A DNA stretch of 64,000 nt from Antedon mediterranea (Eukaryota; Echinodermata; Crinoidea; Comatulida; Antedonidae). Positions 48,301 to 58,964 of the stretch are shown here, piece after piece. The notes under the pieces are model-generated. The model was not told where the DNA came from and did not search any database. It saw nothing but the letters and a program-made list of their open reading frames with translations. Positions within the stretch are counted from its first letter, which is position 1. Every line of letters begins with the position of its first letter. Both the position numbers and the translations under genes were made by a program. The stretch is taken from NCBI RefSeq assembly GCF_964355755.1, contig NC_092677.1, positions 10,872,601 to 10,936,600 of the forward strand, in the 5' to 3' direction.

Positions 48301-51300
48301 ATCGCAATAAGGCTGAAAATTGATCCGACGATTATGTGTACAGCACTAAATTTCCAACTTTCACATAAGATATATTTTGACAAGAAATTTTCACGCGATT
48401 TTGCTAAAATAAAAGCAATGATTTCAAAATGGAGAGCACAGCAAAATCGTAGAGAAGACAAGAAACAAAAGTTAATAAGTTTATTGAGCAGTAATGGTTT
48501 TGATTCTGTTTTAAAAGAGGTTTTCTCAAGTAAGTAGGAAAGTTATGTTATTGAGGTAATTAATAGGAATTATTTAGAGAATTGAGTATGTACCCTTCTA
48601 TCATTAGGAAGATTACTCTCTAGATGTAACAAATATGTTAACAAATTTTAATGCAGTTTATTTCCAATAAGGTCAAAACAAATGTTAACTTCTAATAGAG
48701 ATCATCAGTGTTTCTTACTTTGCTTATCGTAAGTGATTTTATTATTTACAGAAGAATCCATCCAAGCAAGTCAAGTTTCAAGATCAGAGATAAGTAAGAA
48801 CTGTAAATTACAAGACATATTTCTTGCACTTTTTACATCACTGCACCCAGATTAACTTTTAATATAAAATAGGTTCAATTAAATACTGGTTTAATAATTA
48901 ACCAAAATTAAAATATAGACACAAGATCTTTTCTGAGTTTATTATTGTATTTCAGTTCATATATTTTAGTAATGAACTGGAATTAATTATTTTACAGTTG
49001 TATCTACAATCTATGGAAAAAACGTATCAAGACAAGATTACATACCACAGACAAGTATTTTTGTATTTATTAAATGACACATCTATAGCTATACCTTGTT
49101 TGCTTCCCTGTAGAACTTAACTCTTAGCATGAACTGTGTTCAACCCTTTTATTGTTTACTGGTTTAAAAACAATTAATTCATTATTGAATATCTTATTAT
49201 CAATTAATTTTAGTAATGAATATTGATTAATAAACAGGCCCCTATTGATCATAATGTAATGCGATATTTATATAGCGCTATTTCATGAAGATCAGAGCAC
49301 TGTCGACTTAGATGTTACACCTTTTTTAACAATATTCTTGTCCCCTAAGGGTCACATCCTGTCCATCGGCAGCCAACTACGGCGCCATTACGTCTGTCCA
49401 CGACAGTGTCTGTGTGAACTAGTACACCGGGTAACCCCCTACTTGTCTCGAAAGATGTACTAGGTTCTTTAAAGTGCACACGAGCAATATGCATACACTG
49501 GACCTACTGTACGGTTTATAGTCCTTTTCCGAGAAGACTTGTTCTACCACCAGAACCATGGACCGCGTGAGTCTCGAACCCTTGCCGATGTTATGGCTAT
49601 GGATTATGGTTCCACTGTCTTAACCACTCGGCCACTCACTCACTATTGATGGGTTTTGTCATATGTGTCAATATCATCTGTGGCCAGTTGTTGCAGATGT
49701 AGATGGTCATACAGTTCCTGTATTTTTGTCCTTTTCTGATAAGTAGCCACAATTATCTTCCATTTAATTGTGTCATTGTCTTTTGATTATGTCCCCATAT
49801 TTTTGTTTTGTGACTTCCAATTTTCTCCTACCTTATCATAGATATTCCTTGAACCAAACATAAATTTCGAATGAAAAAGAGTCTGTTTATTCTCTTGTTT
49901 TAGTTCCCTTATTTTTATCACTGGTTTAACAATTAACCAAAAATATTTATCAACAGCAGAATCAACACGCCATAGAAGCAACATATCTCATCCAAGAAAC
50001 AAACCAGAAACAGGTAAGATCTGTTTCTATCTTTTAGTACAAGAAATACTTTGTTTGTTCGGCATTCAATAATTGTAATCCTTCAAGCGCCTTTGAGCAT
50101 GTTTTTTTAATGAAAAGGGCTCTATATAAATGTGGTATATTGTATAGGCACATCCTTCAACTCGTTTAACATTACCATTCTTTTTTTTAGGACTTGATAG
50201 TGACTTTCTTGTACACCTTTCTATTAAACTTTCAAAGTCATGGCAGTATGTTGCTAGACAGCTTAAAATGGCAGAAAAAGAAATCAGAGAAATCAAGAAT
50301 TTATCTTCTGATGAGTCAAAACAGGCTCACCATGCATTCATGACCTGGGAAAAACGACAGCCTTCACATACTGATAAACTTGGTACACTAGCAAAAGCTC
50401 TGAAAGATTGTGGTCATGATGAAATGGCAAAACATTTGACTGGTGGTATGTACTGTGTACTAATCTCTAGAACAAGTCCGTCTTCCTATAACAATACTAA
50501 AAGAGGATGATTTTTATGTGTAGTACTCTGATAACATGTGTCTTGTGTATCATTTTGTATTTGCACCTCATGACAGTCAATATTGCATGGTAGTATGTAA
50601 TTATTGAGACATAACTTTTTCTTTTTACATGCTTAAGTTTTCTATGTTACATCATTTTTATAATCAGTTAAAATATTACCATTTAACTAGAGGGAAACAA
50701 ACTCAGCAAGTTCACCCTCTAAGTTGATATTATACAAATATTGCCTGCTTAGATGTAAAATATATAATTTGACATCCCTGAGGAAATGATATTTTGCTCA
50801 AAGAAATATAATTCTCGGGAGCATAATATCATTTCCCGAAGGGATGTCAAATCTTATATTTTACTGATATAAAAGGTGATACCTGTTATATTATATAGCC
50901 AACAACAAGTAGAATATCTACTGGGTCGGGTAGCTAGGCCTCCTTTATGTAATAAGCCTGCCTAGTTAGCATTGCATTCACCTTACCTTGCGAAGAAAAA
51001 TATACAGATAATTACCAATTAATGATTCCTTGGCAATAAAATATTCACTTAGCCCTAGGTATTTTGAATTAACAGAAGAATTTCCATCAATAACTACATT
51101 AATAATGATAATAATATTATCAGGTAGGCCTAGACTGAATAAATAATTCGTCTTCTTTGAGCTGAATGTTCAGTGTGCTGCGCGTACCAGGCTACTACTG
51201 TGAGTATTGACAGTCTTTCGTCGCATCTATAGAGGGCGAATAACAAAATGAGGGCGCTATGTATGCATAGTTTAAATAGTTGATTTATTTCTTCAAGCAA

Positions 51301-54300
51301 GTTATGTGGCGTGCCGTGTAAAACGTGGTCTTGTGATGATGTGGACTAATCTTCGCGAGTTCAAGTCCCAGTAGATGACTTTTGTTTATTTATCGCCAAA
51401 CGCGAGTGTTGCCACATGCAAATTACACAGTCAATATCAAACTCCTCGAGAATTTACTGGATTTTATATGTTTAATGACAGGGACACGATAATCACGCAA
51501 AAATTACTCGGTCAATATCATCGTATTTGAGGAAATATACGATTTATTTTATAAGGTTTTTGTAATATTTTTATAAAATAATTCTGAGTGGATTATTAAC
51601 CTTAAGCTATGTCTACACTATCAAAGTTCATGTGACAAACAAATATAATGTGCCCATATATGGACAGGATGATGGCTTTAATTTGTTTTCTATTTAGAAG
51701 ATGAAGAAGAGAATATCATGGAGATGGAGGTTGATGTGGATGACAGTTTTGTTTCAGATGAAATATTAGATATTATTGCAGAAGCATTAAAAGAATTTGA
51801 CGTAAATTCACTGCAAATATATTTCAAGATAAGGAGCTCATCTAGGCAATCTTATACAACAACCTTTGACAAATCAAATTTGTTGAAGACATTAAGAAAA
51901 ACTGAGACTGATTTTAAATCTAAGCTTACTGAAGCTCTGGATAGTGTTCACAGGACAGATTTGGCTGACCTATTAAAAGGTACTATACAATTATTAGCAT
52001 CATATCTACTGAAGAGACTCTGCTACACATTATCCTGGACCCACACAACAATTGTAATGGGTTGACCAGGCCTACTACAATACAAGAATGGACCCACATA
52101 ATTTTAATGAGTCAAAGGGCCCACTGCAATAGTAATGTAGATTGGACCCACACAAAAATTGTAATTGGCTGACCAGACGCATTTAATACAATATTATCAT
52201 TACATTGGTAAAATATTTGTGCCTCCCAGCTATGTATACTTTGAGGGGAATAGAGACTTCTTCCTAAAATGAGGAATTTTATTCAATTGATTTATTATTG
52301 ATGTTTACAGAAAAAACATCTCAAGAAGACAACATTACAAACCAGACAAACAAACCAGGAAGTGAAGAAATGGTTAATACTAGACCATTTTACCAGCATC
52401 AGTTTAGCATTGGAACAATGGTTGAAGTAACTGCTGTAGGCATGTCCATGTATGGTGTAATTAAATGGATTGGAGATATACCAGGAATGGAACACAAAGG
52501 TCGATTTGCTGGTGTGGAGCTGGTAAGTTTCTTTGTTAAAAATGTTTTGAATAACAAAAATTCTGTACCTACTGTACTTCCTGAGATTGTAAACTGAACT
52601 GTAAACTAAATTAGATTATTTAATTAATTAATTTTTAATCCACAAAAATGCAAATTTCTTTTCATATATTTTTGGTTTATCTTTGTGTGTTGAATAAACA
52701 AGAAAAACTGCTGTAAATCTTTATGCACTTAACTTTTCTATCATGTTGTACTTGGTAATTTCTCTAGGAGGAAGATTGCTCTGCTGCAACAGATGGCAGG
52801 TTTGGTGTTACACGTTACTTTAAAACTTTACCACACAGGGGTTTTTTTATACAAATATCAAAATGCAAGCCTGATGGTCGGTTTTCCGGTCCTATTGAGC
52901 ACACTGGAGGAGCACAAAGGCGAGGTAATTATCATATAAATTGTTCTACATCATTTTTATAGCCATTTTTGTATACTCTACAATTCAATGGTTATAAAAT
53001 ATCGTTCCTGCTTTCCCATATACTTTCTCAGTAAGTTTTATTGTAACTAAACAACGTTCCCTTCTGTTTTCTATTTTGATTATTATAGACAATGTTTTTG
53101 ATAGCCCATCGATAAAGGATGTCACGGTTCCACCCATGATGTCAAAGGTTCATCCACACGGAGCAATGGGTATCCAAGGAGACCAGAACTCGTGCTACCT
53201 TGATTCAACTATTTTTAGCATGTTTGCATTTGTTAGCGTTTTTGATGAGTTACTGCATCGCCCAAAGAATGCTAATGATATTGAAGGGTACAGTGAGGTA
53301 CAGAGAGTGCTTAGAGAGGACATAGTTTACCCATTAAGAAGGTACAAGTATACAGTACATACACCTTTATGCTTTTAACAAAAATAATATTACATTTATT
53401 ACATTATTATATTACATGTAGAAGATTACATTTTATCATAATAAACCATAATGTCAAAGTAACAGAAAGGTAAAATTCTATATAATGAGTGAGAAGTCAA
53501 ATTTATATATATTTATATGGTATAGTTTATTCCATTCTGTAAGGGGCGGGTTTCCCGCTGTTGAATGAGTATGAATAAAATAAAAATAAAATAAAATAGA
53601 AGTCAAATTCAACATTTTATTCTTTTTATTGTATCATCCTTAGATGATAATTGATGTTTCTTCTTATGGTTATTAGTTTTTATATATATTGTCATCCAAG
53701 ATTCATGGACCAATAAATTAGATTTTGTAATTTATATGTCCATGGTTGAACACTGAAGACAATCTGGTGAGGCCCTCTATTGCCCACGGTAGACACAATG
53801 CTGTGATCACCAGGAGATAGCCTACAGCTTTTGAATAGTCTAGTTCACTAAAGTTTTTTATTGCAATAATGTATACAGGACCCACGGATCAATGTTCCAT
53901 CCAAAGGACAATGAATCAACGACAGTAAAGCATCTAGCCTAAGGACACAAACCAAATGTCACAGACAGGTCTCAAACTCTGGCCTGCTCACATGCCAGTC
54001 CAATTACCATTTTTAATGAAAACTAATCCTTTGGAAGAGTAGGGTTTACCCCGGTGCACTGGTCCATTCAGCCCCTGTCATTGTGGACAGACAAACAGGC
54101 TTCTTCAGTGGCAGCATTCAACACAAAATGACCCTTAAGCGTGGTTCCCACTAGCGACGCAACGCAAGGACGCAACGCAAGTGAATTGACCAATCACAAG
54201 CGATGGCTTATTCGCTTTTGATTGCTAACTGTCTATAACTTCGCTTGTTATTGGTTAAAACGCTTGCGTTGCGTTTACGTCCTTGCGTTACGTTCTAGTG

Positions 54301-57300
54301 GGAACCAAGCTTTAGGGGCCGGGATAAGAAATTTACGTGTGTGTCATCATCTCAGTTAGTCTGCAGCCACAGGTTATTCCCCAACATTTACTTAAGAAAG
54401 CCTTCTTAAATTGTTTATTCTGTTGCTTCATTTTATAAAACATTCATTTTCTGAATTTTTTAGTTTGTTTATAGATATATTTGTATTATTTTTTGTTTAT
54501 AGGAATGGTTTAGTAAAATTTGAAAATATATATCAACTTCGAAAACTTCTGGATAAACATGGAAGTACTGTTGGTCTGACAGATCAGGAGAAAGACCCAG
54601 AGGAGTTTCTTACAACACTTTTACAAGAAGTATTGAAAAGTGATCCACTCTTTAAAATCAAGTATGTTATAAGAGACTTTGCTATTACTGTCTTATTAAT
54701 ATTTTTTTTTTTTGGCTTGTACCGTATTTATTATTTGTTTTTTTTAAATTTTCTTTTTCAATTGTATGCAAAAGGGAAAAAAGTAGTAAGCTTTCCCAAT
54801 TTATATTGTAAAAATTATATATTATGTATCTTCTTTGTCAAAATAAATGTGAAAATGAATGAATATAATTATGAATATTATATTAATATATTTATATTAT
54901 TTTTTGGTACAGGTTGTCATATCGGTCAAAGGTCAAAAAACCCATTTTCATTACATCAAATAGAAATGTATATACTTTGAACAATTTGACATAAAAATTA
55001 GCTCTCTGTGTACCTGAAATATGGGTCAAAGGTCAAAAACTGTATTTCCAGTTCATTTTTTGGTTAAAGTTTTCAATCGACTTGATAGGAAAGTCCTTGC
55101 TTTGAACAATTTGACTCCAAAAGCAAAAGTCTGTGGTCAGTAGTTTTAAAGATATCACATATTACTGCAAAACGGCTGCCATTTTGAATTATGCAAATTA
55201 TGTGAACCGCAAGGGTCAAATTTGTGGCGCCCGGCAGAAATTGAAATAGTATAGGACGGGCAACCTATACACAAAATTTAAACCAAAATATCCCAAACAG
55301 CCCCCACTAGAAGAACTGATGTAGTGTAATTAGATTAAAAATGTTTTAAAAAATGTTAGTAGAGACTTTGGTAACAAGCTTCAATCATGGTAGCCCTAGA
55401 AGGGTGAACCTTTGGTTGCACAATATTTCTAACAGTGTTTTGTGCAAGCTATTTTAAATTAATTTCTTTGTATCTCTTTTAGGGTTTATGGATCACCAGG
55501 CATGCAAGAAATGAACTTCTATCAGATGTTCATGGAGCGTGACACCACGTTGAAACAAATTCCAACAGTCCAGATGCTTTTGGAGCAGTCGTTTCTTGAT
55601 ACGGACATCAAGCTAGCTGAAATCCCATCATGCTTTGTGGTACAGATGCCTCGATTCGGAAAGGCTTATAGGTTGTACGAGAGAATTCTACCAACACTTG
55701 AGCTTGATATTACACAAATGCTGGACAACTGTAAGTTATTTTACACAATAAAAATAGTAATTTTCTAGTCTTTTAGTACTACTGTACATGTAGTTGTAAG
55801 TAAGTAAGTAATATTTATTGCTTTCCAAATACAGTACAAATATATAAAACAGTATAATGTAAATGAAATAAAAAGAGAAACATTAAATATAAAAATACAA
55901 GACTAGACAAGAAAATAAGCATGGAAAGCAGGGGATGGCCCTTTAAGCCCAGAGGCATTATCAACATTGACCATACCTATAAATGAGTCACCAATATTTT
56001 TTAATAGTAACAAATCTCATTCACATCATTTGAGAAGTATCCCCTTATCCTATATAAGTAAAAATGTCACGATGATTACTGATCAATTTATAGACTTATA
56101 TATTTTGGATTTGTTTATTAGTTCCCAGGCCATGTATTGTTTGTGGAAAACTAGCATCATTAGAATGCCGTGAATGCAGCAGTGCAAAACTAGGAGGTGA
56201 ACAGATAGCGGGTTACTGCGAGGATTGTTACATACTTGTAAGCAAAATGCCTTAGATTTTTTAAGAAACGGGGAGAACTCAGATGTTTGTTTTAATGTTT
56301 CATTAATTTATTATTTATTTTATTCTTCATATCCAGTTATACTGTACCTTATACCATTCATTCATTCATTGCAAATTGTACAAAAAAGTTTACATAAACT
56401 CCTTTGAAAGTTAAATCTTGCATTATGAATTATTTATTACACAAAAATCGTATGTATTACCTAATAATAATAATACTATATATTAATATGTTATACAGCA
56501 TCACAAAAAACCTATAAGAAAAGCACATGACGAGCCTAGAAATTTGAAAATTCAATAAATATCTTGTGTATATTTTATTATTAGAGTTACACCTACTTCT
56601 ATATAATACTATTAAAAAATGTTTTTACAGCGTCACAGAAAAGCTGAGAGAAGAACACATGAAAAGCCACGAAAATTGGAAGTTCCTGAGGACTTTCCAA
56701 ACGAACTTACAGAGGATGAGGAGTGTGATGCAATAAGCACTGAGAAAATGGAACTATTTGCTGTTGTGTGTATTGAAACAAGCCATTACGTGGCTTTTGT
56801 AAAATCTGGAGAAGAAAAACACTCAAAATGGTTGTTCTTTGACAGTATGGCTGACAGAATAGGTAAGATTTCATCTTTCTTTGTTGAAGTGGATAAGTTA
56901 TACCAAAGATGTAACACTTGATGCAAGTCTATAACCAGGATTTGTACAGGCGTAATACAATTTCAATCTTTCATCTAAATAAGTAATAATTGAAAGTATA
57001 GACATGTCTCTGTAGTCTTTTCTTCGTCAGTACATCTATAAATGGATGACTAACTGTAGTTAGGAGCAGGGATTCTAGTAGACAAACTTATGATTTTACG
57101 ATACTTCAGGAAATTACCTGTGAGGGCAGAGGGTATTACTAAATAGTAGCATAGTAGGCTAGATGAAATTTGACTTCTGCCGTGTTAGTATTGGCCAAAA
57201 ATTAGACCTATTTACTAGCATTTGTTTCAAGAAAGGAAAACCAGAGTTAGTTTGAACCTTATGAACCCATAGTACCAATCCTGCTGTTTGTAAGCTTAGA

Positions 57301-57583
57301 TGTTCAGCAGTAGAGACATATGCCAGCATGTATACCAAAAGTAATGACTCCCCCATGTACTATCAACTGTTGCCACATGGCAAGCAACATGTATTGTATT
57401 TTTTCAGGAGACCAGGATGGTTTTAACATCCCAAAGATAACAGAGCTTCCACACTTCCGAGATTGGATTGAACACCCAGAAAAACATGAACATTTAAGTG
57501 ACAAAGAGTTGGAAGAGCCATTAAGAAGACTATTATGTGATGCATATATGTGCTTCTACAGAAGTACTACAGTGCATCCATAG
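33383..57583 (+). CDS. CYLD: CYLD-type K63/M1 deubiquitinase with a Death-domain array
   Basis: Twenty-two coding exons: 33383-33811, 36546-36803, 37044-37164, 42686-42802, 43679-43768, 43867-44124, 44842-45093, 45861-46115, 48275-48529, 48752-48793, 48998-49054, 49957-50013, 50191-50445, 51698-51979, 52311-52522, 52768-52924, 53089-53341, 54503-54661, 55483-55730, 56122-56237, 56631-56862, 57408-57583. They close in frame at 4281 nt, 1426 aa. CAP-Gly 1 is about 100-185 (GCGSTDGWFWDKYYF), CAP-Gly 2 192-265, CAP-Gly 3 943-1020 (HKGRFAGVELEEDC), USP 1060-1426. Catalytic residues: Cys1068 in GIQGDQNSCYLDST, His1343 in ETSHYVAFVK, Asp1362 in WLFFDSMADR. The B-box-like zinc insert (CIVCGKLASLECREC) is at 1256-1290. 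Residues 340-910 are Death domains, absent from vertebrate CYLD. In vertebrates CYLD trims K63 and linear ubiquitin from NEMO, TRAF2 and RIPK1 and restrains NF-kB. Exon 48998-49054 has a weaker donor (GTATTT) and may be optional. Confidence 0.93.
33845..33869. repeat. Perfect 10-bp hairpin in CYLD intron 1
   Basis: GGTTATCCGC and GCGGATAACC are inverted across the loop ACTTG, 25 bp after the exon 1 donor. Probably the end of a small mobile element. Confidence 0.6.
35645..36316. mobile_element. TIR transposon, non-autonomous (TACCGTACTGACGCGGGTAT ends)
   Basis: Left end TACCGTACTGACGCGGGTAT-AAGCCCA, right end its inverse, a 27-bp match. The tract CTCGGGTATAAGCCCACCC recurs subterminally at least four times, inside both ends. 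It may use a TA target. Located in CYLD intron 1. Its interior has an open stretch without recognisable transposase motifs. Confidence 0.7.
37620..37815 (+). repeat. tRNA-derived SINE-like copy in CYLD intron 3
   Basis: A-box-like TGACTTGGTGGTTATAATGC and B-box GGGTTCAAGTCC are followed by a tail containing TAGAGCATCTTATGTATATG. It resembles the copy at 20990. Confidence 0.45.
38477..40759. mobile_element. hAT-like TIR transposon inserted in repeat C
   Basis: Element 38482-40754 (2273 bp) has perfect 16-bp inverted ends CAGGGCTGCAAATTAA and is flanked on both sides by TTGTA. CAGGG termini recall hAT elements, though most hAT duplications are 8 bp. No transposase is recognisable; the interior contains a GC-rich block near 38640-38960. 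Confidence 0.7.
41162..42012. mobile_element. Foldback element with long inverted ends
   Basis: Ends are TGTTACAACCGCTAATGTAG on the left and the inverse of its counterpart on the right (TTCTACATTAACGGTTGTAA). The left 160 bp and right 165 bp are inverted copies built from short units (AGCTTATGTAG, AGCTAATGTAGAAA). The middle, 41335-41715, is a loose run of GAGAGGTGGTC.CTTAA units. Confidence 0.75.
42451..42570 (+). pseudogene. Possible LINE ORF2 C-terminal remnant
   Basis: An open stretch reads MKQLKELANERSDWKKLV and on to AERQ stop. The LxxLAxERxDWxxLV pattern resembles the C-terminal end of non-LTR retrotransposon ORF2 proteins. It lies in CYLD intron 3, directly before exon 4. Confidence 0.4.
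42686..42802 (+). CDS. CYLD: CYLD exon 4: linker after CAP-Gly 2
   Basis: Phase 1-1 exon of 117 nt. The peptide is Ser/Asn/Lys-rich (GKSSKSSIINN, SFFTPDKSMNSRT, TYEEEV). No domain. Acceptor TTTTTTAG is strong; donor GTATTTTC is weak. Confidence 0.7.
42860..43590. repeat. AGC/AAT/AGT trinucleotide-rich repeat in CYLD intron 4
   Basis: About 700 bp built from AGCAGC, AATTAGT and AGTAGT motifs, with a recurrent AGCAGCAATTAGTATTAGT unit and a pure AGT run at 43322-43345. Confidence 0.9.
44395..44650. repeat. Tandem duplication of ~125 bp in CYLD intron 6
   Basis: AATGATAATGTAATGGGGAA...CCTTGATTGATCCTAACATT occurs twice in succession, with an extra TTAACTTAAATATTTCTATT in the second copy. Confidence 0.8.
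47103..48232 (+). repeat. Repeat family C copy 2 (uninterrupted)
   Basis: Collinear with the interrupted copy in intron 3 and located in CYLD intron 8. It ends about 40 bp before the DD4 exon. Either an interspersed repeat or a segmental duplication within the gene. Confidence 0.7.
49250..49650 (-). mobile_element. tRNA-derived SINE, full-length-looking
   Basis: On the minus strand it opens GTGGCCGAGTGGTTAAGACA (A box, Ser/Leu-tRNA type) and has B box GGGTTCGAGACTC, then about 300 bp of body ending near TATATAGCGCTATTT on the plus strand. A fragment of the same body (GTTCTACCACCAGAACC) is at 1608-1625 next to a NUP93 exon. It lies in CYLD intron 11, between exons 48998-49054 and 49957-50013. 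Confidence 0.6.
50755..50868. mobile_element. Palindromic MITE (family D)
   Basis: Arms TATAATTTGACATCCCTGAG and its inverse (CGAAGGGATGTCAAATCTTATA) enclose GATATTTTGCTC and GAGCATAATATC. A degraded relative is at 4290-4340. Confidence 0.7.
51605..51675. mobile_element. MITE family A fragment in CYLD intron
   Basis: Starts AAGCTATGTCTACACTATCA and stops after CCATATATGGACAGGATGATG, directly before the acceptor of exon 51698-51979. Confidence 0.5.
54136..54314. mobile_element. Palindromic MITE (family B), complete copy
   Basis: From AGCGTGGTTCCCACTAGCGA to TCTAGTGGGAACCAAGCTTT, matching the cluster at 24114-24690. Located in a CYLD intron. Confidence 0.8.
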
Positions 57584-57708
57584 ACATCTATACTTTATAA
57601 CATATATACTAAAAGTAACTGTGAGGTTACTATTCTTTGATTGTGTTTTGGGTCACTATTGGAATTGTTGGTTACTATTATTGTTGAAACTTGAAATAGA
57701 ACCCATAA

Positions 57709-57736
57709 AATAAAACCCGAAAAATACATAAATAAA
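57709..57736 (+). terminator. CYLD polyadenylation signals
   Basis: Two AATAAA hexamers (57709-57714 and 57731-57736) lie 126 and 148 bases past the CYLD stop codon. Confidence 0.55.
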
Positions 57737-57829
57737 AGCTATAATAATTGTTTATTTGGAAGCTACACTTCTGAAAAAGTTGCACACTTCTTGAATGAAG
57801 GTACGTCCAGCTCTGTAACATATTATATT

Positions 57830-57945
57830 GTGGGGATATTCCCAAATATGTTTGTGATATATGACATCATCATGTGTATATGTGAGCGAATCACACTTTT
57901 TTGTAGATAAAGATAAGTTTGATAGTGTAGACCGAGCTTTAGAAT
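57830..57945. mobile_element. MITE family A copy, degraded left end
   Basis: It ends TTTGATAGTGTAGACCGAGC and contains ATATGACATCATCATGTGTA, in the inverse orientation to the copy at 4756. Confidence 0.5.
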
Positions 57946-58098
57946 GATTATACTGTCAGTCAACTATCATGCACTTTACCCTGATTTTAAAAATAAAATA
58001 GTAGATTGATGATTATTAGAAAGGTGTAGGTAATATATTTTACAAATATATTTCTGATAGTCCTGATAGGGATGTACAAATTGAATAGTATTTCAAAT

Positions 58099-58198
58099 CT
58101 CAGAACAAAAATCTCAGCAACATCTGTGTGTAGTAATTGTTTACACTTCTCAGAACAAAAATCTCAGCAACATCTGTGTGTAGTAATTGTTTACATTT
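58099..58198. repeat. 50-bp tandem duplication
   Basis: CTCAGAACAAAAATCTCAGC and the following 30 bases occur twice, practically identical. Confidence 0.9.
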
Positions 58199-58960
58199 TC
58201 CTCTGGATGAGGCCTCATCCAATTGTCACTACATGTACATTATGGTAAACGATATTTTTTATTTCAATCAATCAATATTAGATTTAATTCCATAAGTTCA
58301 ATTTCTATAATAATATTTTTTATTAAAATGTTTACAGAATTCTCTTGTTGTTTGTGGTTACTCCATGGTGGTTCATATGGAGTCACGGTTATAAAATGAA
58401 GTACATTATACTCAAATAAATGTTAAATTAAATATAAATAATGAAATACTCACCTTTACTTTATATTTACCTTTATTCTAAATTTATTTCTAAACACAAT
58501 ATTAAGTTTTAATAATCACTCTTTCCTAGGTAAGACTAGACTAACCTATGTTAAATTAAACATATAGGTATGATAAGGTATGATAATGAAATTGGGTTTT
58601 TTTGTGTTCAGATGGAAACTCTATAACCGTACATAAATATTTAAATAATATTTTCAGTACATTCTAAGTGAAATAAGAAGAAAATGTGCAAAAATGTATT
58701 ATTGAACACAACAAAACTATTATATTAAATGTTAGAAACAAATATCTAAAAAAAAATTGCTTACAAGATAAGGGTTAACATTTTTTTCACTGTAGGTAAA
58801 TTTGTTTTTTGTTTTTTATTAATTATGTATATAAAGTGAAAAATAGTTTTAATACAGGTAATTAGTTTTTTGGTTTGAAAATTAATTACTTTACGAATTG
58901 AAAATAAATCAAAATGAAAGATGTGTTTTATTGTGGATGTAGTAAGGTGTGACTGTAAAC
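58199..58960. other. Intergenic A/T-rich sequence
   Basis: No gene, RNA or repeat recognised. Confidence 0.4.
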
Positions 58961-58964
58961 AGTC

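Larger units (their letters stand above)
43867..51979 (+). other. CYLD Death-domain exon array (DD1 to DD6)
   Basis: DD1 43867-44124, DD2 44842-45093, DD3 45861-46115, DD4 48275-48529, DD5 50191-50445, DD6-like 51698-51979. Each is one exon of 252-282 nt with phase 1 introns on both sides. DD2, DD3 and DD5 open GLD and have the Death-domain W in SWESLAEQL, SWQDIARQL and SWQYVARQL; DD1-DD5 have the helix 5 W (LQDWQE, LMIWRT, FMTWKK, ISKWRA, FMTWEK) and the closing L..AL pattern. DD3 and DD5 differ at about 18 of 85 positions. DD4 is divergent. DD6 keeps the LLKTLR and LTEALDSVHRTDLADLLK helices but lacks the tryptophans, so it could be another death-fold type. Three short exons between DD4 and DD5 (48752, 48998, 49957) encode linkers. 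Confidence 0.88.

Noticed and set aside
43867-51979. Death-domain exons as a separate gene lying inside a CYLD intron
   Set aside because: No start or stop codon brackets them, all flanking introns are phase 1 and they join in frame to CAP-Gly exons on both sides.
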